This document shows positions 25,006 through 33,681 of a stretch of DNA of 64,000 bases, piece by piece. The notes under the pieces were generated by a model. It ran no database searches. It was not told where the DNA came from and was given only the letters and a program-made list of their open reading frames with translations. The position numbers were made by a program, and so were the translations under genes. Position 1 is the first letter of the stretch, and every line of letters begins with the position of its first letter. This stretch comes from Anaerolineae bacterium (GTDB taxonomy: Bacteria; Chloroflexota; Anaerolineae; Anaerolineales; Anaerolineaceae), in assembly GCA_013178185.1 (NCBI GenBank), contig JABLXC010000005.1, positions 62,001-126,000 of the forward strand. Reading direction: 5' to 3'.

Positions 25006-25878
25006 TCAACTGATATTCGATAAAAAGACTTGGCTTAATGCTCGTTCGGTTAACTTTGCCAATACAGGCGCTTTGTAGTCGGTTGACCAGCGCTTGCTAT
25101 TGTTGTGGATCATGCTTTCAATCACTTTCAGGCTGCATTGTCGCAATCTTTCAGGAGTCGGTGGGTGGTTTAGTAAAAGCGCTTCGGCTTCTGGGTAAAA
25201 AAGGATCTTGTCTGTTACTGAGCCAGGGACGATCCTGACGGTATCTACTCGTCCGTTGTTGGAAAGGCGGCCTACAACGGCGACGGTCAGTCGGGAAGTC
25301 GTCTGTGCGTTGCGCCGCCCCAGTTTGATAAAAACGCCCTTTGCACCCTGCGGGAGGAGTGGCAGGGAAATTGACGTGAGAATTTCATTCTTCTGGCAGA
25401 TTGTTTTATTCTTGCCCAGAATGAATTGTTCTATCGGCATATTTCTGTTGCCCTGGCTGCTTTGCAGGTGAAGCCGCGCATGCAGGCAGGCCAACACGGG
25501 CAGCGAATCTGCACAGGCAGCGGCATTTGCTATATTGCCTCCCACTGTCGCCATATTGCGAATTTGCGGACCACCTATCTTTTTACAAGCCTGTATGAGA
25601 ATCGGAAAAGTTTCCTGAAGAATAGGGCTTTGGATAATTTCTGTAAACGTTGCAGTGGCACCAATGCTGACTTGATCTTCTTGAAGCTGGATGTAATGTA
25701 GTTCGGGAATCCTGCTGATATCAATCAATCGTAAAGAGGTTTCACTCGATGTATGGTTACGAAGATCAAGCAGGAGATCGGTGCCTCCTGCTAAAATTTT
25801 ATTTTCAAATTCCGGCATTCCTAGAAGAAGGATCGTTTCTTCTATTGAACCTGGCCGGATATAGGCAAATTTAGGCAT
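25006..25878 (-). CDS. Molybdenum hydroxylase, FAD-binding subunit
   Basis: FAD subunit that passes electrons from the FeS clusters to NAD+ or another acceptor. The 290-residue product has the PCMH-type flavin-binding blocks NKILAGGTDLLLDLRN near residue 30 and IRNMATVGGNIANAAACADS near residue 110. The CO-dehydrogenase-flavoprotein-like C-terminal domain follows. It is the first gene of the hydroxylase operon, expressed from promoter C with a leader of about 220 nt. Family length and order (FAD-FeS-Mo) match bacterial three-subunit enzymes. Confidence 0.93.
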   Translation of the reverse strand: MPKFAYIRPGSIEETILLLGMPEFENKILAGGTDLLLDLRNHTSSETSLRLIDISRIPELHYIQLQEDQVSIGATATFTEIIQSPILQETFPILIQACKKIGGPQIRNMATVGGNIANAAACADSLPVLACLHARLHLQSSQGNRNMPIEQFILGKNKTICQKNEILTSISLPLLPQGAKGVFIKLGRRNAQTTSRLTVAVVGRLSNNGRVDTVRIVPGSVTDKILFYPEAEALLLNHPPTPERLRQCSLKVIESMIHNNSKRWSTDYKAPVLAKLTERALSQVFLSNIS

Positions 25879-26102
25879 ATTGCTCTCCTGCGTGATATTT
25901 TGATGAGCGATTGAAGATTGTGGTTTTCCGGTTCATTTTTATCTGCGATTTTGACCGGCATTCTGGTTTCGTCCAGTAAAATGAATACGAGCGCGAAACA
26001 GCCGCTGCAAGAAACAATAGAATATTAACCGTACGTTAAGCACGGTAAGAAGGCCGCCCGAACTGTTTTACTGAACCAGGAGGAAACCGTAAGATTAACA
26101 GT

Positions 26103-26134
26103 ATTCTACAACATTACTGCACAAACGTCAAGTA
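26103..26134 (-). promoter_or_regulatory. Promoter C of the molybdenum hydroxylase operon with shared operator-like element
   Basis: Minus strand: TTGACG (26126-26131), 17-bp spacer, TAGAAT (26103-26108). The 18-mer TACTTGACGTTTGTGCAG (26117-26134) matches promoters A and B. The region 25879-26102 is the mRNA leader; I see no gene or known riboswitch in it. Confidence 0.78.
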
Positions 26135-26198
26135 TAAGTTCACAACAAACCCCTGCCAGATTCGTGTTTGTAAGGGGAAATTCTGTGAAATTTGTTGT

Positions 26199-29100
26199 TC
26201 AATATTCTGTCTCTCGGGCCAGCACGGTGACAACCAGCGCGGTCGTTTCTCCCGTTTTGCGGATTTTTTCAGGATCGATGATGTCGAAAGTATCCTGGGT
26301 GGTGTGCGCCAGGCGGTCAGAGCCATTCCAGCTTACATAGGCGCTCAGAGCTGTCCGCCCGCCGAAGTCTGGTCGTGTCAGGTTGCCAAAATGCGGGCCT
26401 CGGCCACGCGTGGTGAGTGGGACGCCGGTCTTTCTGGCAGCTTCCTGAAAGAGTGATACCAATCGGTAGCTGCTGCCCTGGCCGATGGCAATCTCTTTGC
26501 CATCGCCGGCCCCAACGCCGCTCAATTCGATGACAGCTTCGACGGTGAGATCGCTAAAACCGATTTTTGCTCCCATAGTGTTCGTGACGCTGAAGCTTTT
26601 GCCGCGCTCACCTTCACCCCAGGCAGCGAAGACGATGGTCTTATCCGCCTTGTAATTCCCTTCGATGAGCAGCCGGGCAATTTCGAGCATCATGGCAACG
26701 CCGCTGGCGTTATCATTTGCGGCGGGATAGATTACGCCGCCGGGATCCTGCCCTCGCCCATCGTAATAAGCGCTGATCAGTATGACCTGGGCGTCTAATT
26801 TTTGGCCGGTGACAGGATTGGCTGTGCCGGCGTTGCCGGGGATGAAACCGATCACGTCATAGATGGTATCGGTTTCCTCTTGCATGCCCTGCAGAACGAT
26901 GCGTACCTGCTGGCCTGGATCGGTGAAGGCAATTTCATCGGGCGACAGGCTGGCAGCGAGCTGGTTGAATTGTTCGAGGCTGCTGTTGGCCGTTTTGAGA
27001 AGGGCGTCGGCGGTTTGGGGCGTGATTTCAAGGATCGGGTAAGTGGAGGTCCAACGGAGGGAACTTGACGGATAGAGATTGCGTATGGAGAGAAAAGTCT
27101 CATCTTCACTGATGATGAGCATACCGGCGGCGTATGGCAGGTTGATTTGTTTCAGATTTGCCTTGTGTACGAGCACCACTCGGTTTTCGATATCCTGTTG
27201 GCGAATCGATACGGGCGCTCCGGTCAGTTGGCCAGTATTAGCGCCGACGGCTACCCCCACCACTGCTCCTTGAATCGTCCCAAAATACGCTCCCTGACTG
27301 ACATATTCCGTGAAATCCCGACGATATTCGAAGACCGCGGCGATCTTGCCGCGCTTGTCCAGCAATTCGAAGCGTGGCGCCCTGGTTAGATGAGGGTACC
27401 TAACTTTTTGCTCGCGTATGAAGGTGTGGTTTTGCCCGGCAGGGAAGAGGCCGATCTCTTCCATGCGGCGGGCAAGGTAGTCGGCAGCTTCTTTACTGCC
27501 AGGACGGCCAGATTCGCGCCCGCGGAATTCTGGCGAAGAGAGCGTTTCGATGTCGGCCAGTACGTTTTGGACGTTGAATTGCCGAGCCTGGGCACTGTAG
27601 ATTTGCAAGGGGGCGGCCGTGCGGAAAGCCCAAACTGTGATTGCCAGGATAACCACCGAGGCGAGCAAGGTGTAGCGGTTGATCAGGCGGCTGATGTTGA
27701 GACGGCTTTCCTCGATAAAACGGCGCATCGCTTCGCCCCATAGGTTAAAAGCCAAGATGGAAACGAAAAAGAAAATCCCTGGATACCACGCCAGCCAGGG
27801 ATAGCTGCGCCACCAGTTACGGATATTGGCAAGCAAGGCTCCCCATTCGGGTACATCGGAAAAGAAATAGCTGACCGGCTGCATAGCGCCGGTTTCTCCA
27901 ATGGTCACGCTGTAACCGCCGCCCAGAAAAATGTTGAGGAAACCGAGTTCCGCCAGCAGCATCAGCACGCTGCCCATTTCCAGGATGGCAAGCACCAGCG
28001 CGGCAGGGACGAGGTGGGGCAGAATATGGCGGTGCAAAATATCGCGGGAGCGCGCTCCAATCGAGCGGGCGGCTTCGACGTACAACATCGGTTTCTGTGC
28101 GATAACAACACCGCGTATATATTGGCTGATCTCACCCCAACCGACCAAGCAAAGGGCGATGATAAAGACGCTCAACCCTTTTTGAATGCCCAGCGCCAGG
28201 ATCAAGATCATCGCAAAAATGGTGACAGGAAAAGCCGCCAGAATCGAGATCAGGCTTTGGATGAGACGATCTGCCCAGCCGTTCTGCTGCCAGCCTGCAA
28301 TCATACCCAACAAAACACCCAGCCCAAGGCGCGCCAGGGTTGCGAAGAGCGCCAGGCTGAGGGTTTGTTTTGCGCCTGCCAGGACGAGCGCCTGAATATC
28401 CCGACCGACGACATCAGAACCCCATGGGAATTCCAGCGAGGGAGCGAAAGGTGGCGCGGCAACTTTGCCGTTGATCATCACGATATTGTTGGTCTGATAG
28501 GGGCTGGCTGTGATCAATTTATCGCCGAAGAGAGCCAGGCCGACCAGGAAGAAGACGATCAGGCTGCTGGCCAGTAACAAAGGGTTGGTAACCGCTTTGC
28601 GCAGGATGAAGCGCCGGTCCGAGGCAGGCGCGGCGGTGTTCTCGACGGCGACAGCTGCCACACTCACCGGCTGGGTATCGTCCTCAGCGGTGCACCGCGC
28701 CACTGAATCCTTGTGTTGCGCAAGGAAGATGGGGGATGGCTCAGCAAGCTGTTTTTTGTGAAACAGGTGTGAAAAACCGTTGGCGATGCCATTCAGCCAG
28801 CCCGCGAGCTTCTCACGAGTCGAGCCCCATTGTTCCCCCCAGCCGGTTTCTTCTTCCGTTTGTTCCGCCTGGTTGTCCTTGCGCAAGCGGGGATCGATGA
28901 CCAGATAGAGCAAATCCAGCGCCAGATTGACAAGCAGGAAGAGGCCACCCAATGAGACGATCAGATCAACGATCAGTTCCGGTATATCGAGCGAGATGGC
29001 CTGCAAGATGGCGCTGCCGATGCCGGGCCAAAGGAAAAAACTTTCTACGACCGGAAGACTGGCCAGGCTGAAGCGGAGCGAAGCCCCCAGCGTGGCGAGA

Positions 29101-30119
29101 ACAGGGATGAGGATGTTGGGCAAAGCGTGCCGAAACAACGCCAGCCGCCAGGAAGCACCGCGAGCGCGAGCGACCTGAATAAATTCCTTGCTCAGCGCTT
29201 CAGACAGGTTGACGTAGGTAATCTGCATGATTTGCGCCAGCGGGCGGGCAGCCAGTACGATGGCAGGGAGGGCCAAATGAAGGTCCCAACCAAAGCCGGT
29301 GGCGGGCAGAAAAGCTTTGTTGACGCCGGCGGCTCTCGAGAGCTGGATGTTGATGACCCAGAAGAGCATCGCAAGCAGGAAGCTTGGAGTCGAGATGCCC
29401 GGAATGGTAATGAGCAGAACCAGGGAGGAAAAGATGCGCCTGCGCCCGACCGCTGCCAGCACCCCCAGCAAGCCGCCAACCAGGGCGCCAAAAGAAAGGG
29501 CAGCTAGGAGCAGACCGGCGCTGTTCAAAAAAAGATGGGAGACTAGCTCTAAAGCGGGGACCTGTTCCTTATGCCAGATATAGGCGGTGGGGTGATTCCC
29601 CAGGTACTGGAGGGTCTGGCGGCCTGCAGCCATTAGAGCGGAAGGCAGATCAACCGGCAGCCCAAGCCGCCCCTGGCGGCTGAGGAAAAGGCCGAGCATG
29701 GCGAGCAGAATGATGCCCAGCAAGATGATCAGGCTGTTGGCAGCGCGCCCGAAGACATACTGGGCAACAGTCCAGAACCGTTGCGTCTTTTGGGGGTGCG
29801 GCTGTGATCTTTGCTGGGCAGCCTCTTGAGGAGAACTGGTGATGGCTGGGTTGTGCGGCTGGGCGCGCAGGCGTTGTACAGCCCAATGCATGGCTTGGCG
29901 GGCGCGCTGGCTTTGAGGGTTGGCCTGAAGCGCTTTCTGGATGAACCCAACGCTCAGGTGCGGCGGCGATATGGCTGCCAGCACCAGCCAGGCTTCTTCC
30001 TGCTTCGGATTTTGCAAAGCGGATTTTAGCGCCAGCCTGTGGGCGAGCGCGCGGTTACCCTGGCGAAGAGCTTCAAGAGCGGCTTGGGCTGGGATTGTCT
30101 TTTTTTCGGGCGATTCCAT
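26199..30119 (-). CDS. Fusion of TPR-like module, DppB-like permease, DppC-like permease and M28-like domain
   Basis: A 1306-residue membrane protein joining parts normally encoded by separate genes. Residues 1-90 are a TPR-like module related to that of the WD40 protein at 10555-12348. Residues about 115-412 are a DppB-type permease with the coupling loop EFIQVARARGASWRLALFRH (312-331). A charged cytoplasmic linker (413-500) precedes a DppC-type permease (about 503-800) with the loop YVEAARSIGARSRDIL. An extra transmembrane helix (816-833) then exports an M28 peptidase-like domain (850-1306). The M28 metal site is eroded: HxD is Tyr1118-Tyr-Asp1120, the Glu-Glu pair is Gly1170-Glu1171, and the later Asp is Ser1200; Asp1136 and His1272 remain. 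No ATPase or receptor gene lies nearby. The M28 part may be a binding domain. The long frame has no internal interruption, so fusion by sequencing error is unlikely. Confidence 0.88.
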   Translation of the reverse strand: MESPEKKTIPAQAALEALRQGNRALAHRLALKSALQNPKQEEAWLVLAAISPPHLSVGFIQKALQANPQSQRARQAMHWAVQRLRAQPHNPAITSSPQEAAQQRSQPHPQKTQRFWTVAQYVFGRAANSLIILLGIILLAMLGLFLSRQGRLGLPVDLPSALMAAGRQTLQYLGNHPTAYIWHKEQVPALELVSHLFLNSAGLLLAALSFGALVGGLLGVLAAVGRRRIFSSLVLLITIPGISTPSFLLAMLFWVINIQLSRAAGVNKAFLPATGFGWDLHLALPAIVLAARPLAQIMQITYVNLSEALSKEFIQVARARGASWRLALFRHALPNILIPVLATLGASLRFSLASLPVVESFFLWPGIGSAILQAISLDIPELIVDLIVSLGGLFLLVNLALDLLYLVIDPRLRKDNQAEQTEEETGWGEQWGSTREKLAGWLNGIANGFSHLFHKKQLAEPSPIFLAQHKDSVARCTAEDDTQPVSVAAVAVENTAAPASDRRFILRKAVTNPLLLASSLIVFFLVGLALFGDKLITASPYQTNNIVMINGKVAAPPFAPSLEFPWGSDVVGRDIQALVLAGAKQTLSLALFATLARLGLGVLLGMIAGWQQNGWADRLIQSLISILAAFPVTIFAMILILALGIQKGLSVFIIALCLVGWGEISQYIRGVVIAQKPMLYVEAARSIGARSRDILHRHILPHLVPAALVLAILEMGSVLMLLAELGFLNIFLGGGYSVTIGETGAMQPVSYFFSDVPEWGALLANIRNWWRSYPWLAWYPGIFFFVSILAFNLWGEAMRRFIEESRLNISRLINRYTLLASVVILAITVWAFRTAAPLQIYSAQARQFNVQNVLADIETLSSPEFRGRESGRPGSKEAADYLARRMEEIGLFPAGQNHTFIREQKVRYPHLTRAPRFELLDKRGKIAAVFEYRRDFTEYVSQGAYFGTIQGAVVGVAVGANTGQLTGAPVSIRQQDIENRVVLVHKANLKQINLPYAAGMLIISEDETFLSIRNLYPSSSLRWTSTYPILEITPQTADALLKTANSSLEQFNQLAASLSPDEIAFTDPGQQVRIVLQGMQEETDTIYDVIGFIPGNAGTANPVTGQKLDAQVILISAYYDGRGQDPGGVIYPAANDNASGVAMMLEIARLLIEGNYKADKTIVFAAWGEGERGKSFSVTNTMGAKIGFSDLTVEAVIELSGVGAGDGKEIAIGQGSSYRLVSLFQEAARKTGVPLTTRGRGPHFGNLTRPDFGGRTALSAYVSWNGSDRLAHTTQDTFDIIDPEKIRKTGETTALVVTVLARETEY

Positions 30120-30330
30120 AAGAGAGGTAATCCCAGCTCTATGTGTGGGATATTGGTAGGGACACTTCCCCCTATTTTACTATGGATGACAACAGAGTAC
30201 GCTTCCTGAACCGCCGGGGAGGCGGATATGTTAAAATATTTATGCAGCGGCATTGCGCCGGACGCCGCGGCTGGCTGTGATGCGTCTTTTTTAGCTTTCA
30301 GAATTTCTCGGCTGGGGATAGAAACCTGCG

Positions 30331-31188
30331 ATGCAGAACACAATAGTGCTTGGCGATAACCTGGAAGTGTTGAAATCAATTCCTTCGGGCTCCGTTGACC
30401 TGATCTATGTGGACCCGCCTTTCAACACCGGTAAAGTACAAGCCAGGACTCAAATCCGCACAGAGCAGGATGAGACTGGCAACCGCACCGGCTTTGGCGG
30501 CAAGCGGTATGCGACGATCAAGGTCGGCAAAAAGGGATACCTTGATTTGTTCGATGATTACCTGGCTTTTCTGGAGCCCCGGCTGGCGGAAGCGCACCGG
30601 ACACTGGCGCCGCATGGCAGCCTGTACTTCCACATTGATTATCGCGAGGTACATTATTGCAAGGTGTTGTTGGATGCGATCTTCGGGCGGGAGAACTTTC
30701 TGAATGAGATTATCTGGGCTTATGATTATGGCGCCCGCTCCCGCAAAAAATGGCCGCCCAAGCATGATAATATCCTATGGTACGCAAGGGATTATTCTCA
30801 TTATACGTATAATGTAGATGCGATCGAACGCATCCCTTACATGGCGCCTGGGCTGGTTGGGCCAGAGAAGGCGGCGCGTGGCAAGCTGCCGACCGATACC
30901 TGGTGGCACACGATCGTGCCAACCAACAGCCGCGAGAAAACCGGCTACCCGACGCAGAAACCACTTGGGATTTTGCGGCGGATCATCCAGGCTTCTTCCA
31001 ACCCTGGCGAGGTGGTGATGGATTTCTTTGCGGGCAGCGGAACAACGGGGGTAGCTTGTCTTGAGCTGGGACGGCGGTTTATTCTGGTGGATAACAACCC
31101 CCAGGCGTTGCAGGTGATGGCGCGGCGGTTTGCTGGGACGCCAGGGATCGAATGGATCGGTTATGACCCAACCCACGCAGGCGTTTGA
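30331..31188 (+). CDS. Site-specific DNA methyltransferase, beta-type order (orphan)
   Basis: AdoMet-dependent DNA base methylase, N6-adenine or N4-cytosine. Motif IV DPPF lies near residue 30 (IYVDPPFNTG) and motif I near residue 235 (VMDFFAGSGTTGVACLELGR), the order of beta-class enzymes. The TQKP box before motif I is also typical. DPPF favours adenine-N6 over cytosine-N4, but this is not decisive. At 285 aa it is short and has no clear separate target-recognition domain beyond the central part (about 110-210). No restriction endonuclease gene is next to it, so it may be a regulatory or solitary methylase. Start at the ATG of 30331; the Shine-Dalgarno sequence is weak. Confidence 0.9.
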   Translation: MQNTIVLGDNLEVLKSIPSGSVDLIYVDPPFNTGKVQARTQIRTEQDETGNRTGFGGKRYATIKVGKKGYLDLFDDYLAFLEPRLAEAHRTLAPHGSLYFHIDYREVHYCKVLLDAIFGRENFLNEIIWAYDYGARSRKKWPPKHDNILWYARDYSHYTYNVDAIERIPYMAPGLVGPEKAARGKLPTDTWWHTIVPTNSREKTGYPTQKPLGILRRIIQASSNPGEVVMDFFAGSGTTGVACLELGRRFILVDNNPQALQVMARRFAGTPGIEWIGYDPTHAGV

Positions 31189-31238
31189 GGCGACGCTTGG
31201 ATGCGGTATCCGGGTAGGCCTGTATTGAGGAGGAGAGA

Positions 31239-32084
31239 ATGAAAAACCGAATTGTTTTTCCCCTGACATTTTTGGCTGCGGCCATTGCCCTGGTCGGTTG
31301 CTTTCCCACCCAGGCGCAACTGGCCTCCTTAAAAACCCAGATTATCGGCGAGGTGTTCGAGACGTTGACGGCTGTTGCCCCGACCGCCACTGGCACACCG
31401 GACAGCACCGCCACGCCGACGCCGACCCTGGAACCGAGCATCACGCCGACGCCGTTTCCTTCGGCGCAGGTGCTGGCTGGCAATCTGAACCTGCGAGAGG
31501 GACCTGGCACGCTGTACCCATCCATTACGCTGCTGATGATCAACACCGAATTAAAAATCCTGGGGCAATTTGCGAATTGCTCATGGTGGAAGGTGCGCAC
31601 CGCGGATGGCGTTGAAGGTTGGGTAAAGGGTGGTTCTGGGTTTATCCGCTATGCGGGCGAGTGTGCCAATGTCCCGCACGGTTCTTTCCGCCCGCCGACT
31701 GGTTCCTTCATTTTTGACCGGCGGACAACGGTTGGGCCGGGCACGCTGACGGTGCAAAATGGGGGCAGACAAGATGCCGTGGTGGTGATGGCTGACCAGG
31801 TGGGGTCGCCTTTCATCGCTTTTTACATCCGAGAGGGTGAAAACTTTACGCTTGACCGCGTGCCGGATGGGAGTTATCTGATCTTTTTTATGCTGGGTAG
31901 CGAGTGGGACGGCGATGATCAGATCTTTATGTTCCCGCAGAGCTACCGTCGGTTAGACGACCTGCTGGTTTTCACAACCACTGCCGGGAGCGCGACGAAT
32001 TGGTCTATCTCTCTGCAGGCGACGGCAGGAGGGGTCGGTAAATCGAGTGAGATTTCCGAGAGAGAGTTCCCAAAACTGAAATAA
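31239..32084 (+). CDS. Lipoprotein with bacterial SH3 domain
   Basis: Exported lipoprotein of 281 residues. The signal peptide ends in lipobox ALVGC. A Thr/Pro-rich stalk (TPTPTLEPSITPTP) leads to a bacterial SH3 domain (about 80-145: NLNLREGPGTLYP to WWKVRTADGVEGWVKGG), a fold often used to bind peptidoglycan or peptides. The remaining 135 residues, with FIREGENFTLDRVPDG-like beta-rich sequence, form a second domain I do not recognise. AGGAGGAG precedes the ATG by a suitable distance. It lies 50 bp after the methyltransferase gene and may be co-transcribed; a terminator follows at 32120. Confidence 0.87.
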   Translation: MKNRIVFPLTFLAAAIALVGCFPTQAQLASLKTQIIGEVFETLTAVAPTATGTPDSTATPTPTLEPSITPTPFPSAQVLAGNLNLREGPGTLYPSITLLMINTELKILGQFANCSWWKVRTADGVEGWVKGGSGFIRYAGECANVPHGSFRPPTGSFIFDRRTTVGPGTLTVQNGGRQDAVVVMADQVGSPFIAFYIREGENFTLDRVPDGSYLIFFMLGSEWDGDDQIFMFPQSYRRLDDLLVFTTTAGSATNWSISLQATAGGVGKSSEISEREFPKLK

Positions 32085-32119
32085 TCAAGAAACGATCTCT
32101 GTGCTGAAGTGTACTCATG

Positions 32120-32161
32120 AAGCGGTTGTGGTAGTCAGCGAAGACCAGCAACCGCTTTTGC
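32120..32161 (+). terminator. Terminator of the SH3 lipoprotein gene
   Basis: Nine-bp stem AAGCGGTTG (32120-32128)/CAACCGCTT (32149-32157), extended by inner TGGT/ACCA pairing, followed by TTG and a T-rich stretch. Confidence 0.75.
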
Positions 32162-32639
32162 ATTTGTGTCTTTAAAGCTGGCGGGATTGGATCCTGTTTT
32201 TCTGGCCTGGTGCAGGTTTAGAGCTGGCCATTCCGGGTGAATTTTCTATCCATATTCTCCCCAGTTACAACATTTGAATAAATTTATCAAGACATCATCT
32301 GGTTATGGGGAGTGGAGTTTTTAGCTTTTTTCCCAGCGGCCAGCGATCTGAATGGACTGGTGTTGATGGCGTGAGGAGGTCTTTTTCTTCGCGCTGGGAG
32401 ACTGGGGACTCTATATGCCTGCCTGCATACCAGAGACTTATCCAACCAACCGGTGGACGACCGGAATGGGCGCGACGAACGGGATGACGCGCATCGCAGG
32501 GGCGCTTTAGCTCATTCTGGGAGCAACGTTGAGGACGGGATTGTTGTGGGCGCTGCTGGCGGTGGATGAGCCAGGTGGCTGAATTCAAAAAAGCTGAGTC
32601 CCAAAATTTCCACAGTGGTCTTAAGAACTGTAAAAGCGG
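32162..32639. other. Intergenic region without recognisable gene
   Basis: About 480 bp between the terminator and the phosphorylase promoter. Frames present on both strands are short, low in plausibility and without a ribosome binding site. No repeat or RNA structure stood out. Confidence 0.5.
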
Positions 32640-32669
32640 TTGCCCATTGGTTAGCAAGCGAGTTAAAAT
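32640..32669 (+). promoter_or_regulatory. Promoter candidate of the nucleoside phosphorylase gene
   Basis: TTGCCC (32640-32645), 18-bp spacer, TAAAAT (32664-32669), followed by GAGGAGGT in front of the TTG start at 32697. Confidence 0.5.
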
Positions 32670-32696
32670 GATGTATCCACGATTGAGGAGGTAGTA

Positions 32697-33470
32697 TTGG
32701 ATACCCACGCGCCCATCCTTGAGTTCGATCCCGACCGGGTTGCTATCGTCAATCCGGAAACATCCCGCCCTGGATCGAGCCTACCGCCGAGGGCGGTGCT
32801 GTGTTTCTTTCGAGATGTTCTGGAACGGCTGGCAGGGGAAGGTAAGCTGGAAATCATTGGGGAGCTCGGTTCGGAGATGGGAAGCAACCCGATCTACCGG
32901 CTGGAAACGCAAGGCGAGTCGTTGACGGTGATCCACCCTGGCGTGGGCGCTCCGCTGGCGGCAGGTTTTCTGGAAGAGATCATCGCATTAGGCGCCAGAA
33001 GATTGATTGCGTGCGGGGGGTGCGGCGTGCTGGATGAAAAGATCGCCGTAGGCCACCCGGTGGTTCTGACCGGGGCGGTGCGCGATGAAGGCACATCCTA
33101 TCACTACCTGCCTCCTGGGCGGGAAGTGTTGGCATCGCCGCAGGCGGTTGTAGCGTTAGAAGGAGCTTTGCAGCACAGCGGACTGGATTATCGGATCGGG
33201 AAAAGCTGGACAACCGATGGGCTATACCGCGAAACACCAGGCAAGCGGGCGCGGCGGATGGCAGAAGGCTGCATTGTGGTTGAAATGGAGGCAGCGGCTT
33301 TTTTTGCAGTGGCGGAGTACCGGGGTGTATCGCTTGGACAGGTGGTATATGGCGGCGACCTGGTGGTGCCAAACGCGTGGGACAAACGCGATTGGGTGCA
33401 GCGGCACGGGACGCGCGAGCTGTTGTTCTGGCTGGCGGTGGAAGCCTGCGCTTCAATGACGCTGTATTAA
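32697..33470 (+). CDS. Nucleoside phosphorylase (uridine/purine phosphorylase family)
   Basis: Phosphorolytic cleavage of a nucleoside to free base and ribose-1-phosphate. The 257-residue product shows the PNP/UDP family blocks: VIHPGVGAPLAAGFLEEIIALGAR near residue 80, IACGGCGVLD, YRIGKSWTTDGLYRE and the ribose-binding VVEMEAAAFFAVAEYRG, then QVVYGGDLV. The Met-Glu pair in the last block contacts ribose in known structures. The overall pattern is closer to uridine phosphorylases than to trimeric purine enzymes, but base specificity is not decided by eye. Start TTG (32697) sits five bases after a strong GAGGAGGT. It has its own promoter. It could feed bases into the purine-type breakdown island or the phosphoribosyltransferase at 53898-54407. 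Confidence 0.88.
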   Translation: MDTHAPILEFDPDRVAIVNPETSRPGSSLPPRAVLCFFRDVLERLAGEGKLEIIGELGSEMGSNPIYRLETQGESLTVIHPGVGAPLAAGFLEEIIALGARRLIACGGCGVLDEKIAVGHPVVLTGAVRDEGTSYHYLPPGREVLASPQAVVALEGALQHSGLDYRIGKSWTTDGLYRETPGKRARRMAEGCIVVEMEAAAFFAVAEYRGVSLGQVVYGGDLVVPNAWDKRDWVQRHGTRELLFWLAVEACASMTLY

Positions 33471-33681
33471 AATTGTGTTATAAATTCCTTGACGGGTTTA
33501 TACTATCAAGAATAACCTGTTGTTTTCCAAATTTCTTGAGACGGTCTTCGATCTTTTTTGGATAAAACCGGATTTGCATCCACCGAAGTGGTTTCAAGAA
33601 TTTCCTGTTACGCTTCTTAAAAAAATTTGGAAGAGAGATTGTAGAGCGGTTCTTTATCTGTAATCTTTTGGGGAGGGGCTC

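Noticed and set aside
32295-32708. Minus-strand open frame of 137 codons in the 32.1-32.7 kb gap
   Set aside because: No family resemblance, no ribosome binding site, and it runs across the promoter and start of the phosphorylase gene. The gap is left as non-coding.
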